Under the pieces are notes generated by a model, which was given only the letters and a program-made list of their open reading frames with translations, did not search any database and was not told the origin of the DNA. This document shows, one piece after another, positions 53,839 through 62,928 of a stretch of 64,000 nucleotides of DNA. The position numbers and the translations under genes are program-made. Numbering within the stretch: position 1 is the first letter of the stretch; each line of letters begins with the position of its first letter. Source of the DNA: Planctomycetales bacterium (GTDB lineage Bacteria > Planctomycetota > Phycisphaerae > SM23-33); NCBI GenBank assembly GCA_030612725.1, contig JAUWNJ010000015.1:20059-84058 (forward strand). Direction: 5' to 3'.

Positions 53839-54015
53839 TGGAATTGAAATTGCCTCTGCCGTGCGCGACAGGGAAGGATAATTGAAAGAACCGACAACCC
53901 TATTTGGGACAGTGACGTCTGTGCCGGACCATGTGCCTGGTAAGCGACTGCCCACCTTAATATAGAGGGTTCTTTCTTACGCCTTCCCATCGGTATCCTG
54001 GCGGGGGCTTTTTTT
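53839..54015 (+). ncRNA. Probable 6S-like regulatory RNA
   Basis: A ~175-base transcript begins after an extended -10 box and ends in GGCGGGGGC plus seven T. The ends pair: GCCTCTGCC (53852-53860) with GGCGGGGGC (54000-54008). Inside follow GGGAAGG (53871-53877) with CCTTCCC (53982-53988), and GAAAGAACC (53884-53892) with GGTTCTTTC (53968-53976). The apical part has GGGACAGT with ACTGCCC. This long rod with internal loops, closing stem and terminator has the 6S RNA architecture (SsrS), which binds RNA polymerase. The identity needs a covariance search. Another structured RNA is possible. It is clearly not SRP, tmRNA or RNase P RNA. Confidence 0.5.
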
Positions 54016-54095
54016 GCGCATTTTCTCCCCTGTTTTGCTATACTGCATGAGTTGAACGGGCCTTTCATAGTGCATATTGCATCGGGAGAACGGTA

Positions 54096-55214
54096 ATGTT
54101 GGCCAGGCGCGTGAAATGTCCAAGTTGCGGAGGTATCCTGTCGTTACCGTGCAACATCGGCGGTCAATCTGTCCGTTGTGGACTCTGCCGAAAAACCTTT
54201 GTCCTTCCGACGAATACCCCCGTCCCGGAAGACACTATTTTCGGCTGGTTGCACAATCCCAATGAAGATATGGATGATCGCGCCAGCACGCTCACTCCGT
54301 TGTCCGACGAATCCCGCAGCGGTTCAGACCACACCCCCAAAAGCACCCGTAGTCATATAAGGCTGGTTTCGCTGGAACGTAACGGAGCGATGTTTGAATT
54401 CCCCGCCGAATACCTCCAACATGCCAAATTTCGCTGTGCTATCCCCCGCGTCTGCATCCACTGCCTCGGACGAGCGCACCTGTCGGCCCACCTGATAATC
54501 TTCGCACCGCAACTACGGGATAGCATCTCTCTGGAGGCAGAACATAAAGCCGGTCAATTGACCATCCCGCAGGGTCAACTCGGCGAATTAATCGGAGAAG
54601 AGATGCTCAGTCGCCTTCCCGAAGTGCCCAATGTGCCGCCTCCGGCGAACCTTCCGATGCCATACTGGGTTTGCGACCTGTGCAGCGGTACCGGGACGAT
54701 TTCCGGGCAGATAAAGGTCAATCAGGAAAACGGGCAAGGACATTGCCGACTCTACATACGCAACCCTCAAATAGCAGCCAGTTTCCTCGCCGCTGTCGTC
54801 GGGACGCGTCACCATGATTTCACCAGGTTCGTTGAGTTCGCCAAACGCGCCAAAGAAAACCGCTGGGACGCGCTTCCTACAGTCGTTCGCCACCGACTGG
54901 AGCAGTGGTTCAAACCGGTCGGAGATGAACGGTTCGTCGCTTACGTCCCGGACCGTAACCGCGTAAGAACCGAAGACGGTATGGCCGGAGTGATTATTTC
55001 CACCCGCCGGTTGATATACCACCGACCGCCAGTCCACCAGGAAATATCAGCGAACACCTCGATAACTTTCCAGATGCGATCTTCCAAAGGAAAGGAAACC
55101 GCAACAATCTTTGCAGAAAGTTTCAAATCGCGACCCATCACGCTTGACCGCGAGGGGAAAGTCAAATTGCGGAAGGCCCTCTCCGAAGGACCATTCAAAA
55201 CCGCCTGGAGATGA
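54096..55214 (+). CDS. Zinc-ribbon protein of unknown function
   Basis: The 372-residue protein starts with a zinc ribbon: RVKCPSCGGILSLPCNIGG, then VRCGLCRKTFVLP. Residues ~55-85 are a polar linker. The middle and C-terminal parts have CIHCLGRAHLSAHLIIF and WVCDLCSGTGTISGQI, so two more cysteine pairs are present, with a beta-rich part between. The later TFQMRSSKGKETATIFAESF might bind a partner. It follows the RNA candidate by 80 bases. No family is recognised. Confidence 0.7.
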   Translation: MLARRVKCPSCGGILSLPCNIGGQSVRCGLCRKTFVLPTNTPVPEDTIFGWLHNPNEDMDDRASTLTPLSDESRSGSDHTPKSTRSHIRLVSLERNGAMFEFPAEYLQHAKFRCAIPRVCIHCLGRAHLSAHLIIFAPQLRDSISLEAEHKAGQLTIPQGQLGELIGEEMLSRLPEVPNVPPPANLPMPYWVCDLCSGTGTISGQIKVNQENGQGHCRLYIRNPQIAASFLAAVVGTRHHDFTRFVEFAKRAKENRWDALPTVVRHRLEQWFKPVGDERFVAYVPDRNRVRTEDGMAGVIISTRRLIYHRPPVHQEISANTSITFQMRSSKGKETATIFAESFKSRPITLDREGKVKLRKALSEGPFKTAWR

Positions 55215-55349
55215 CGCGAATATTCATGTTGTATTCCCACCACGTCTGCATGTAAATTCTCCAACCGGAACAGTCGATAGATATTCTCGTGGAATAACGA
55301 GATATCGTCGTGCTCGACGACACACAAAAGCAAAAAGGAGCCTCTGAAA

Positions 55350-56666
55350 GTGGCGCAAAAACTGATTGAGAAAATTCGTACGGGAAAGGCCGTTATCGGC
55401 GTCGTTGGGCTTGGATATGTGGGTCTTCCACTTGTTCGGGAGTTCACGCGGGCCGGTGCGAAGGTCATCGGGTTCGACGTCGATGCCACAAAAATCAAAA
55501 ATCTTCATGCAGGTCGCAGTTATATCGAGCACATCCCCTCTTCCGTCGTCGCCGATATGGTCCGCACGAAGCGATTCAGCGCCACGCTGGATTTCAAGCG
55601 GCTCAGCGAGCCTGACTGCATCCTGATATGCGTCCCCACGCCGCTGACAAAAATGCGCGAACCGGATATGACCTATGTCCGTTCCACTGCCGAAGCCATT
55701 TCCGAAAGGCTGCGGAAAGGGCAACTCATCGTGCTCGAATCGACCACCTACCCCGGTACGACAAAAGAAGTGATGCTGCCCATTCTGGAAAAATCGGGGC
55801 TTAAGGTCGGTAAGGATTTCTTTCTCGCCTTCTCGCCCGAGCGAGAAGACCCGGGCAGGGAGGATTACTCCACGAAAACCATTCCCAAGGTCGTCGGCGG
55901 ATACGACAGGGATTCACTGGCATCGGCTGTGGCTTGTTACGAGTGGGCGATTGACACCGTCGTTCCCGTTTCCAGTTGCGAAGCGGCAGAGGCCTCGAAA
56001 ATACTCGAAAACACCTATCGGTGCGTCAATATCGCCCTGGTCAACGAACTGAAAATGCTCTTCGACCGGATGGGCATCGACGTCTGGGAGGTTGTCCGCG
56101 CCGCATCGACCAAGCCATTCGGTTTCACCGCCTTTTACCCCGGCCCGGGACTGGGCGGACACTGCATCCCGATCGACCCGTTTTACCTGTCATGGAAAGC
56201 GCGACAGTACGGTATGGCGACGCGGTTTATCGAACTGGCAGGCGAGGTCAACGTCTCCATGCCGGAGTTCGTCATCAATAAACTCATGTACGCACTGAAC
56301 TGGCGGGAAAAGGCGCTGAAAGGCGCAAAGGTCCTCGTCCTGGGACTGGCCTACAAAAAAGATATCGACGACGTTCGTGAAAGCCCTTCGCTGGAGTTGA
56401 TCAAACTGCTGCAATATCGCGGCGCTAAGGTCGATTACAACGATCCGCACGTGCCGCGAACGCACAAGATGCGCGAGTACGACCTGAAGATGACATCCAA
56501 AAATATCTCGGCCTTGATGCTGAAACGCTACGACGTCGTGCTAATCGCCACGGACCACAGCGATTACGATTATCAGTTCATCGTCGATAACGCCCAATTG
56601 GTAATCGACACCCGCAACGCCACAAAAAGCGTAAGGCGAGGCCGGAAGAAAATTGTAAAAGCGTGA
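55350..56666 (+). CDS. Nucleotide sugar dehydrogenase (UDP-N-acetyl-hexosamine 6-dehydrogenase type)
   Basis: The 438-residue protein has the NAD motif IGVVGLGYVGLPLVREFT and the UDP-sugar dehydrogenase features LESTTYPGTTKEV, AFSPEREDPG, KILENTYRCVNIALVNEL, and catalytic Cys in PGPGLGGHCIPIDPFYLSWK. It oxidises the C6 of a UDP-sugar to a uronate. The length and FSPERxDPG motif fit the WbpA/WecC type used for surface polysaccharides. It starts at GTG 55350 with AAGGAG upstream. No other polysaccharide gene is adjacent. Confidence 0.93.
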   Translation: MAQKLIEKIRTGKAVIGVVGLGYVGLPLVREFTRAGAKVIGFDVDATKIKNLHAGRSYIEHIPSSVVADMVRTKRFSATLDFKRLSEPDCILICVPTPLTKMREPDMTYVRSTAEAISERLRKGQLIVLESTTYPGTTKEVMLPILEKSGLKVGKDFFLAFSPEREDPGREDYSTKTIPKVVGGYDRDSLASAVACYEWAIDTVVPVSSCEAAEASKILENTYRCVNIALVNELKMLFDRMGIDVWEVVRAASTKPFGFTAFYPGPGLGGHCIPIDPFYLSWKARQYGMATRFIELAGEVNVSMPEFVINKLMYALNWREKALKGAKVLVLGLAYKKDIDDVRESPSLELIKLLQYRGAKVDYNDPHVPRTHKMREYDLKMTSKNISALMLKRYDVVLIATDHSDYDYQFIVDNAQLVIDTRNATKSVRRGRKKIVKA

Positions 56667-56670
56667 AAAA

Positions 56671-56776
56671 AAGCGGTCAGCAATCAGCGTTCAGCAAAAG
56701 ATAAAAAAGCAAACAGCGGTTACTGATTCTGTTTTTATCTTTTGCTGATCGCTGATTGCTGAACGCTGATCGCTCT
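56671..56776. repeat. Intergenic hairpin of GCTGATTGC/GCAATCAGC words
   Basis: GCGGTCAGCAATCAGCGTTC, AGCAAAAGATAAAAA is mirrored by TTTTTATCTTTTGCTGATCG, CTGATTGCTGAACGCTGATC. Together with 12133 and 52556 it makes three copies of one family. It lies between convergent genes. Confidence 0.85.
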
Positions 56777-56780
56777 GTGT

Positions 56781-59258
56781 TCATTCGACCTTGAAGCCGC
56801 GATCCGCAAGCCATGCGCGAGTGACTCGTTCTCGCCGGTAGTACTGATACGAAAAGATCGCTAATGCGCCGGTTTGACCCGTAACATCGTCGATGAGGTT
56901 GAGGGCTGTGCGCGAAACGGCTGAGTCGTAATGGCCCGCCACCCGAACCAGCACCGGCAGCCACGCCTTGTTCGGCTTGCCTTCCAGATGAATTCCGTGC
57001 CGGCCAAGCACATACTGCTTCCGCTGTACGGCTGACATCGCAGCAACCTTGACAAGGATAGGCCTAAGCGTTTGGAGCGTTTTATCCCGTTTCGGTTTCA
57101 TGTCCTCTGCCCGGTAACCAAATTCCATATCAAGTCCGTTCAGTACGCCCTGGGCAAACTGCCGCTCGGTATAGGAGTCCGATTCCAACAGGATCAGTAT
57201 CCGCTTGAAATACTCCTTTGGATGTTCCTGGCGAAGCCCGGCCAGCATTCCCTGGTACTCGTAATCGAGGTGATACCGATTACCAAACCGCATCTGCCGA
57301 AGCCCCCTGGCCGCATTGAGCATCTTGATGTATTTCCTGAAGGCCCGCTTGTCGCCGCTGAGAAGCAGGAACTTGGCGCTGTCGGAAGTGCCGCCTTCTT
57401 TTTTTGCCTTCTCCATCGCCTCATTGACATCGCGGATCAGTTCTTCCACCAAACCCTTGTGGCCGTGTCGGATTGCCATCGCGAGGATATCCGCGCGGGC
57501 ATAGGCGCTGCGGCATTTCTCTCGCCGCTTCAGGGCCTCTTCGAGCAGATCATTTGCCGAGGCGGGATCGACAATGAACAACCAGCGCAGATGGCGAGAT
57601 GACGTTCCGCCGACAGCCAAAATGTTCGTTTTGACGTATTGCTTCAGTTGCGTCTGCAACTTTTGTGAAAGGCGGTGCTTCTTAATCCAGTCCAGACCGT
57701 GATAACTCACCAACTCCTCCAGTTGACCAAGATTGCTCGGAGTACCAAGAACGGCCCATAAAAGCGTGTTCATGGTGTAAGCGGTGGTGGCGAGAGGGGC
57801 GTTGGCGAGTTCCCTGTCGAGGCCCTTGCGAGTTAATTCCTTTCGCATCGCGTTGGGAAACAGAGCCGCATAGGTCCTGAGTGTCCACCAATAGGTGTTG
57901 GAATTCTCTTTTCTCGCATTGGGAACTTCCCGCAGGATTCGCACAAGCAGCGGGATGAATTTCGGATCGGCTGCGCGACGGACGTCATCGAGCAGTTCGT
58001 GTGCTTTTCCCTCCCCCCAACCCTGATAGACCTTCGCCTTTGGGGCCAGGAGAATCTTTTCCGCTTTGGCCAGGTTGATATTCGGCGGCTCGGCCAACAA
58101 TCGCCTGAAGGAATTTCGAATTTGCTGCTTGTGATGGTCTGCGATTTTCGCCGACTTTAGTGCTTTTAGAAGCCTTGGTCGGGTCAGTGCGCGCAGCCGC
58201 CAGACGGTGGGTAACAAAGACCGATGCTGGGACGACGAAAGTCCCTGGCTCAAGGCCCAGATGGCATCTGTGGCGAGATTCTTGTCCTCAAGCAGATTAA
58301 TGCACAGACCAACGGCCTTTTCGCTATAGACGTAAGCGAGCGATATAGTGGCAATCTTCTTATGCCCCGCGTCGCCTTCCTTAATCATCTTTGAGAAATC
58401 GTCGAAGGCCCGGCCTGGATCAATCCGCGCAAGGACTTTTCCGACGCGGTGGTTGCTATACTCGCCGCCGGGTTTGCCCCCCTTGGTCAGCCACTTCATA
58501 AGCGGATTGTACACATCGCCGTCGCGGTCGCCGATCGAAATCAGAATCGTGCCAGCTTCGTTCGGACTGTGCATCTGGTACATTAACGCTTGTTCTATGG
58601 GCCGCTTAATCGTCCAGTCGATAAGTCTCCCGATTACTTTCGGGTCGCGCGTACGATAGAGTTCCTCCAGGGCATTCCGCGCAAGTGGCTGATTCGTTCG
58701 CTGCATCAGCCGAAACGACAGGTCCATATCTTTGCCGCTAACGGCTTGGGCCCAACCATCGGCGAAGAAGGTAAACTGGACCTGTCCGCGTTGCTGAAGC
58801 ACAGGGGTCTTGGCCTTCGGGAAGAAATACACTGCCGGCTGACGAACGTCGGAAAGGACCCGCACCGGAACAACCGGGCCGGGGTTCATCATCTGCGACT
58901 TGAAACAGAGCTTCGGGATGCCGTCGGCTTTCGCCTTCGCCTTCGGCCGAAACGATTCGAACCCCGTCGGGCCTGTCTCGACGGAGTACCAGTGCTCAAG
59001 TGTAGTCTTGACGATGCCGCCCGGCTTTACGTCCTTGCCTTTGAGAACCCTGACGACGCGCAGAGACAGTGTCTTCGCATCGTGCTTCTCATACTTGGCC
59101 ACGACGACCAGTTCACAGCCGATAAGTTCGGACCATCGCATCGGCGGCTTGGGGTCCACCCGTATTGCCGCGTGGGCGACCGACGGCAGGATGGATAACC
59201 AGCAAATCAAGTTCACCAGCAGCAACGAACGAGTCAAAAGGCTGAACCTGGCTATCAT
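56781..59258 (-). CDS. Large secreted HEAT-like repeat protein
   Basis: The 825-residue protein starts at ATG 59258 with AAGGAG 7 bases upstream. A signal peptide (LLVNLICWLSILPSVAHAA) is cleaved near residue 30. Residues ~30-175 form a beta-rich domain (WSELIGCELVVVAKYEKHDA, LSLRVVRVLKGKDVKPGGIV). The remainder is helical with HEAT-like pairs (AIWALSQGLSSSQHRSLLPT, LDDVRRAADPKFIPLLVRIL). It is probably periplasmic, a scaffold or sensor. No catalytic motif is seen. Its style resembles the proteins at 50862 and 39466. Confidence 0.75.
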   Translation of the reverse strand: MIARFSLLTRSLLLVNLICWLSILPSVAHAAIRVDPKPPMRWSELIGCELVVVAKYEKHDAKTLSLRVVRVLKGKDVKPGGIVKTTLEHWYSVETGPTGFESFRPKAKAKADGIPKLCFKSQMMNPGPVVPVRVLSDVRQPAVYFFPKAKTPVLQQRGQVQFTFFADGWAQAVSGKDMDLSFRLMQRTNQPLARNALEELYRTRDPKVIGRLIDWTIKRPIEQALMYQMHSPNEAGTILISIGDRDGDVYNPLMKWLTKGGKPGGEYSNHRVGKVLARIDPGRAFDDFSKMIKEGDAGHKKIATISLAYVYSEKAVGLCINLLEDKNLATDAIWALSQGLSSSQHRSLLPTVWRLRALTRPRLLKALKSAKIADHHKQQIRNSFRRLLAEPPNINLAKAEKILLAPKAKVYQGWGEGKAHELLDDVRRAADPKFIPLLVRILREVPNARKENSNTYWWTLRTYAALFPNAMRKELTRKGLDRELANAPLATTAYTMNTLLWAVLGTPSNLGQLEELVSYHGLDWIKKHRLSQKLQTQLKQYVKTNILAVGGTSSRHLRWLFIVDPASANDLLEEALKRREKCRSAYARADILAMAIRHGHKGLVEELIRDVNEAMEKAKKEGGTSDSAKFLLLSGDKRAFRKYIKMLNAARGLRQMRFGNRYHLDYEYQGMLAGLRQEHPKEYFKRILILLESDSYTERQFAQGVLNGLDMEFGYRAEDMKPKRDKTLQTLRPILVKVAAMSAVQRKQYVLGRHGIHLEGKPNKAWLPVLVRVAGHYDSAVSRTALNLIDDVTGQTGALAIFSYQYYRRERVTRAWLADRGFKVE

Positions 59259-59458
59259 GGTCTTTCTCCTTCTAACAAGCGATAAAGTCATTGTACGACA
59301 ACATCAATATGTTAGACAAAGAAAACTGGTCGATGTTTTCACAAAACCATATTTTTCCGCGAGAGGGAACGGTCCGGGCGTCATAACTCTTGCGGGGAGC
59401 AAAAGGACAGAGTTTTGCTTACATATGTATCCACCCGCTGGTCCGGTGGGATATTTCA

Positions 59459-59728
59459 TCAAAACTCTTCGAGCATTCGCTCTGCTGCGATTTGGATTTT
59501 TTCGGGCGTTTCGTAGGTTCCGTCGGCGATTTCGCTTTTGACTCGTTCGACGAGGTCCTGGCGGACTTCGGGAAGGTTCCGGGCCTTTTTTATCCATCCG
59601 GACAATTCGGTAGGTGTTACCTGTGATGACCGACGGGAAGGACGTACCGGCGGCGGTGATGCCGATGCCTTGCGAGCGGGTCTGCGAATCTTACCTGCGT
59701 TGGTGGTTCCTGATCCTTTGATATTCAT
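59459..59728 (-). CDS. Second FlgM-like anti-sigma factor
   Basis: The 89-residue protein has a basic, Pro/Ser-rich N-terminal half and the FlgM C-terminal helices (PEVRQDLVERVKSEIADGTY, then ETPEKIQIAAERMLEEF). The TYETPEKIQIAAERM end matches the LDTPETINQAAERI end of flgM at 13597. It starts at ATG 59728; an upstream in-frame TTG at 59764 would add 12 residues. It lies outside the flagellar locus. It may bind FliA or another sigma factor. Confidence 0.78.
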   Translation of the reverse strand: MNIKGSGTTNAGKIRRPARKASASPPPVRPSRRSSQVTPTELSGWIKKARNLPEVRQDLVERVKSEIADGTYETPEKIQIAAERMLEEF

Positions 59729-59764
59729 TGTCAAATCCACTCGTCCTGCCACGAAAGGTTCCAA

Positions 59765-60328
59765 AAGCGCACAATCACACCCATTTCAGCCTTCCATGGC
59801 ATTTGAGTGGCGTGTCGGCACAGCTGATACGCCAAAGGCGAAACCGCTGCACCCAGCGAACCATTCCATAGGCCCGCCTTCATTCGAGTGCTTCCCTGCT
59901 AAATAAAATATCGACCAAACCGAGAAATCACCTTCAGATATTTTTAAACGCGATGCGGGCATGTAACTAATTGCCACCGCTTGCGTTATATAAATTTTGC
60001 CGCATTCGCGCAGGCAGTACCGCCAATTCGTTGAAGATTTTCTTTTCTGATATTTTACCCATATTACGCATGTTCTATATCTTACGCGCCCCGGTATGGT
60101 GAGCGATCTGATTTTCTGGCACTGTACGGCAACATGATTTTTTAGGAGTTTAGACCTGTTCTGTGCCAATTTCAGATTGCGGAATGCGGATTTCCATGTG
60201 CGTACGATTACCGGAATCCGGAATCCGCAATCCACAATCCGCAATAAACCCTGCCATATTGCTCCGTAACTGCCGATTATTAGATTCTTTACAGTCTGCC
60301 AGAAAAAAATGTCGCTCACCCGGGATGC
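59765..60328. other. Gap without a convincing gene
   Basis: About 560 bases between flgM2 and mnmG. An open frame of 177 codons on the minus strand (59786-60319) lacks a recognisable domain and runs through the repeat hairpin at 60175-60245, so I do not call it. The AT-rich stretch around 59890-60060 could hold the flgM2 promoter, but no clear box is seen. Confidence 0.6.
60175..60245. repeat. Hairpin of CAATCCG/CGGATTG words
   Basis: GATTGCGGAATGCGGATTTC at 60175-60194 is mirrored by GGAATCCGGAATCCGCAATC, CACAATCCGCAAT at 60213-60245. The heptamer is the same as in mnmG and at 44797. Confidence 0.85.
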
Positions 60329-62182
60329 TCACCCCCACGAGGCAGGCTTCGTTGGGCTTGTCAAGCGAATCATAAGGACTGTAATGTCTGCCGGCGTGAT
60401 ACCGCTGATTCGCAGCGCCTGACCAAGTGTGGATGGGCGTATGTTTTCGAGGCGCTCGATCGCCTCTGCCCGGAGGTGCGGAACGGAGCAATAGTCCATC
60501 GAACCGGGAATATGCCTGGAATCAAGTTGCCTCATTCTTTCCGTAGCCGCCTGTTGGCGTGCAACGTAACCGGCATATCGACAATCGACCGCGACGGTCT
60601 CGACGGCTTCGCTATTGGCGCGCCGGAGAGACGCCGCCTCTTCGCCAAGCCGGGCGATTATCTGCTCCAGATTCACGTCGGGGCGAGCGAGTTGTTCAGT
60701 GATTGTCTTACCGTCCAGACGAACCTTTTTGAACAATTTTTCCGTCTCTTCAACGACTTGTCGTTTCGCGCTGAATCTTTCCCACCGTTCATCATCGACC
60801 AGACCAATTTTCCTTCCCGTCGGCGTCAGCCTTCGGTCGGCGTTATCCGCCCGCAGCGTCAGGCGGTATTCCGCCCTGCTTGTGAACATTCGATACGGTT
60901 CGATGACGCCCTTGGTTACGAGGTCGTCTATCATCACGCCGATGTAGGCCTGGTCGCGCCGCAGGACAAGCGGCTCGCTTCCCCGCAGAAGCGCCACGGC
61001 GTTGACGGCGGCGACAAGACCCTGAGCGGCTGCTTCTTCGTAACCTGTCGTCCCGTTGACCTGGCCTGCAAGGAACAACCCAGCCACCGCCTTGGTCTGA
61101 AGCGTCGGCTTCAATTGCGTCGGATCGGCGAAGTCGTATTCAATCGCATAACCCCAGCGGAGGACCTCGGCCGACTCCAGTCCGGGGATGTTGTGGACGA
61201 TAATATCCTGCAAATCCACCGGCAGCGAAGTGGTAACGCCGTTGAGATAGACCCAGTTGGTCCCGAGTCCTTCCGGCTCGATGAATACCTGATGGCTTGG
61301 CTTGTCGGCGAAACGTTGCACCTTCAGTTCCAGCGACGGGCAGTATCGCGGGCCTGTCGAGGCAATCTGCCCGGAAAACACCGGCGCTCTGGCGAAGTTG
61401 TCGCGAATGACCTGATGGATTTTTTCGTTGGTCGATGTTATCCAGCAGGGAACCTGCTCGACGTCGAGCGAATCGTTGAGGAATGAGAACGGCTTGGGCG
61501 TCTCGTCGCCGTCCTGGCGGATGCATCGGCCATAGTCGATGGACTCTGCGGCGATTCGCGGACAGGTCCCCGTCTTGAGACGTCCCAGGCCGATGCCTAG
61601 CGATTCCAGCGAAGCCGACAAACCTTCCGCCGACGGTTCGTCATACCGCCCGCCGGGCCAGACTTTCGGCCCGCAGTGCATCAAACCACGCAGAAACGTC
61701 CCCGCCGTTACAATCACAGCACGACAGTTAACAATTGCGGATTGCGGATTGCGGATTGCGGATTTACGGATGCGGACGCCGACGACGTGATTGTCTTCCG
61801 TGATGATTTCTGTGGCTTCGCCTTCGATGATGGTGAGGTTGTCGAGGGTTGCGAGGGTTTTCTGGACGAAGGCGGCGTATTCGTGTCGGTCGGACTGGCA
61901 GCGCGGGCCCCGGACGGCTGGTCCTTTGGAGCGGTTGAGTATGCGGAACTGGATACCCGTCGCGTCGGCGGCGATTCCCATCAGCCCGCCGAGCGCGTCA
62001 ATCTCGCGGACTATCTGACCCTTGCCGACGCCACCGATAGCGGGGTTGCACGACATCTGCGCAATGACCGAGGCATCAAGCGTTACCAGCGCCGTCGGCG
62101 CCCCCAACCTCGCAGCCGACCACGCCGCCTCAACCCCGGCATGACCCCCGCCGATTACCACAATGTCAAAATCACTGTCCAC
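60329..62182 (-). CDS. mnmG: tRNA uridine 5-carboxymethylaminomethyl modification enzyme MnmG, with in-frame heptamer insert
   Basis: The 617-residue protein has the FAD motif [20 protein letters not shown], then [20 protein letters not shown] and [13 protein letters not shown]. Later motifs include [46 protein letters not shown] and [16 protein letters not shown]. With MnmE it modifies U34 of tRNAs. Residues ~138-150 ([16 protein letters not shown]) are encoded by four tandem ATTGCGG heptamers (minus strand view: CCGCAAT) plus flanks, replacing a short surface turn found in normal MnmG. The rest is normal. Confidence 0.96.
   Translation of the reverse strand: MDSDFDIVVIGGGHAGVEAAWSAARLGAPTALVTLDASVIAQMSCNPAIGGVGKGQIVREIDALGGLMGIAADATGIQFRILNRSKGPAVRGPRCQSDRHEYAAFVQKTLATLDNLTIIEGEATEIITEDNHVVGVRIRKSAIRNPQSAIVNCRAVIVTAGTFLRGLMHCGPKVWPGGRYDEPSAEGLSASLESLGIGLGRLKTGTCPRIAAESIDYGRCIRQDGDETPKPFSFLNDSLDVEQVPCWITSTNEKIHQVIRDNFARAPVFSGQIASTGPRYCPSLELKVQRFADKPSHQVFIEPEGLGTNWVYLNGVTTSLPVDLQDIIVHNIPGLESAEVLRWGYAIEYDFADPTQLKPTLQTKAVAGLFLAGQVNGTTGYEEAAAQGLVAAVNAVALLRGSEPLVLRRDQAYIGVMIDDLVTKGVIEPYRMFTSRAEYRLTLRADNADRRLTPTGRKIGLVDDERWERFSAKRQVVEETEKLFKKVRLDGKTITEQLARPDVNLEQIIARLGEEAASLRRANSEAVETVAVDCRYAGYVARQQAATERMRQLDSRHIPGSMDYCSVPHLRAEAIERLENIRPSTLGQALRISGITPADITVLMIRLTSPTKPASWG
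61734..61770. repeat. Tandem heptamer ATTGCGG x4 inside mnmG
   Basis: Four exact ATTGCGG units at 61734-61761 are followed by the variants ATTTACGG and ATGCGG. The same heptamer builds the intergenic repeats at 44797-44829 and 60175-60245. The array is translated in frame. Confidence 0.92.
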
Positions 62183-62260
62183 GAACAGATTCTAGCACAC
62201 CTGATGCACGGAATCAGCCACGAAAAGACAAAGAGGGGTGCCGGCGTCACGAAAAGACAA

Positions 62261-62299
62261 GGGCAATGCGGCAGCGGCTTTATCGCCGACGCATTGCCC
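62261..62299 (-). terminator. Intrinsic terminator after the small membrane protein gene
   Basis: GGGCAATGCG (62261-62270) pairs perfectly with CGCATTGCCC (62290-62299). On the minus strand a T-rich TTGTCTTTTC follows. It lies between mnmG and the gene at 62327. Confidence 0.75.
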
Positions 62300-62326
62300 G
62301 TTTTCTTTGTATGTATGGTTATTGGT

Positions 62327-62722
62327 TTACGCTTCCGGCGCAGGCGGCGGTGGAGGCGCGGACCCGGCAGGTGCTGCCGCCGGCGCAGGCGCTACCCCAC
62401 CGGTGTACTGAGCATCGCCGAAACCGAGTATCGCGTAGAAAATGGGGCTCAGAAAAGCAAGCCCGATACCGAATCCGGTGCTCTTACCGAAGTTCTCGGC
62501 TATGGCGATGGATACGATAATCGGGATGATAATGTTCGCTACCGGAACAAAGTACAAAAGGAGCCACCACGTGGGTTTACCGGCGATCTCCAGGACGACG
62601 ATCATGTTGTAAATCGGAACAATCGCCGCCCATCCCGGCTGACCGGCCTTGACGAACGTCTTCCACATGCCGGCAATAGCAAGAACAATCAGAATCAGAT
62701 AAAGCACTATAAAGATTCCCAT
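62327..62722 (-). CDS. Small membrane protein (DUF5684-like)
   Basis: The 131-residue protein has three or four membrane helices (MGIFIVLYLILIVLAIAGMW, WWLLLYFVPVANIIIPIIVS, GIGLAFLSPIFYAILGFG) with the conserved loop GQPGWAAIVPIYNMIVVLEI. The tail is low complexity, Ala/Pro rich (PAPAAAPAGSAPPPPPAPEA). ATG 62722 is preceded by AAAGGAG. Proteins with the PGWAAIVPIYN motif are widespread and of unknown function. It ends before an intrinsic terminator. Confidence 0.82.
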   Translation of the reverse strand: MGIFIVLYLILIVLAIAGMWKTFVKAGQPGWAAIVPIYNMIVVLEIAGKPTWWLLLYFVPVANIIIPIIVSIAIAENFGKSTGFGIGLAFLSPIFYAILGFGDAQYTGGVAPAPAAAPAGSAPPPPPAPEA

Positions 62723-62928
62723 AACGGTCTCCTTTCCTGTTATGTTTCCACGCCCAGGCGAATCCAATACGCCGGACATAACGAAGTGACTGACAGAAGG
62801 CTATGCAGCGTTACACCCGCTGTCAAAAGTTTTTTTCACTTTTTATCCAGCCTGAACATCAAAGGTGCTATATTTCCCAAAATGTAATTCTTCACAAAAC
62901 CAACAAAAGAACGAAAGGGATAATCAAG

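Noticed and set aside
53839..54015. SRP RNA, tmRNA or RNase P RNA as identity of the structured RNA
   Set aside because: The conserved SRP loop, tRNA-like tmRNA ends and RNase P core motifs are all absent.
59786..60319. 177-codon frame upstream of flgM2
   Set aside because: It crosses a repeat hairpin, has no domain, and ends in low-complexity sequence; probably not a gene.
60476..61486. 336-codon open frame opposite mnmG
   Set aside because: It lies entirely antisense to mnmG and shows no domain.
61676..62887. 403-codon open frame opposite mnmG and the DUF5684-like gene
   Set aside because: It spans two real genes and a terminator on the other strand and has no recognisable domain.
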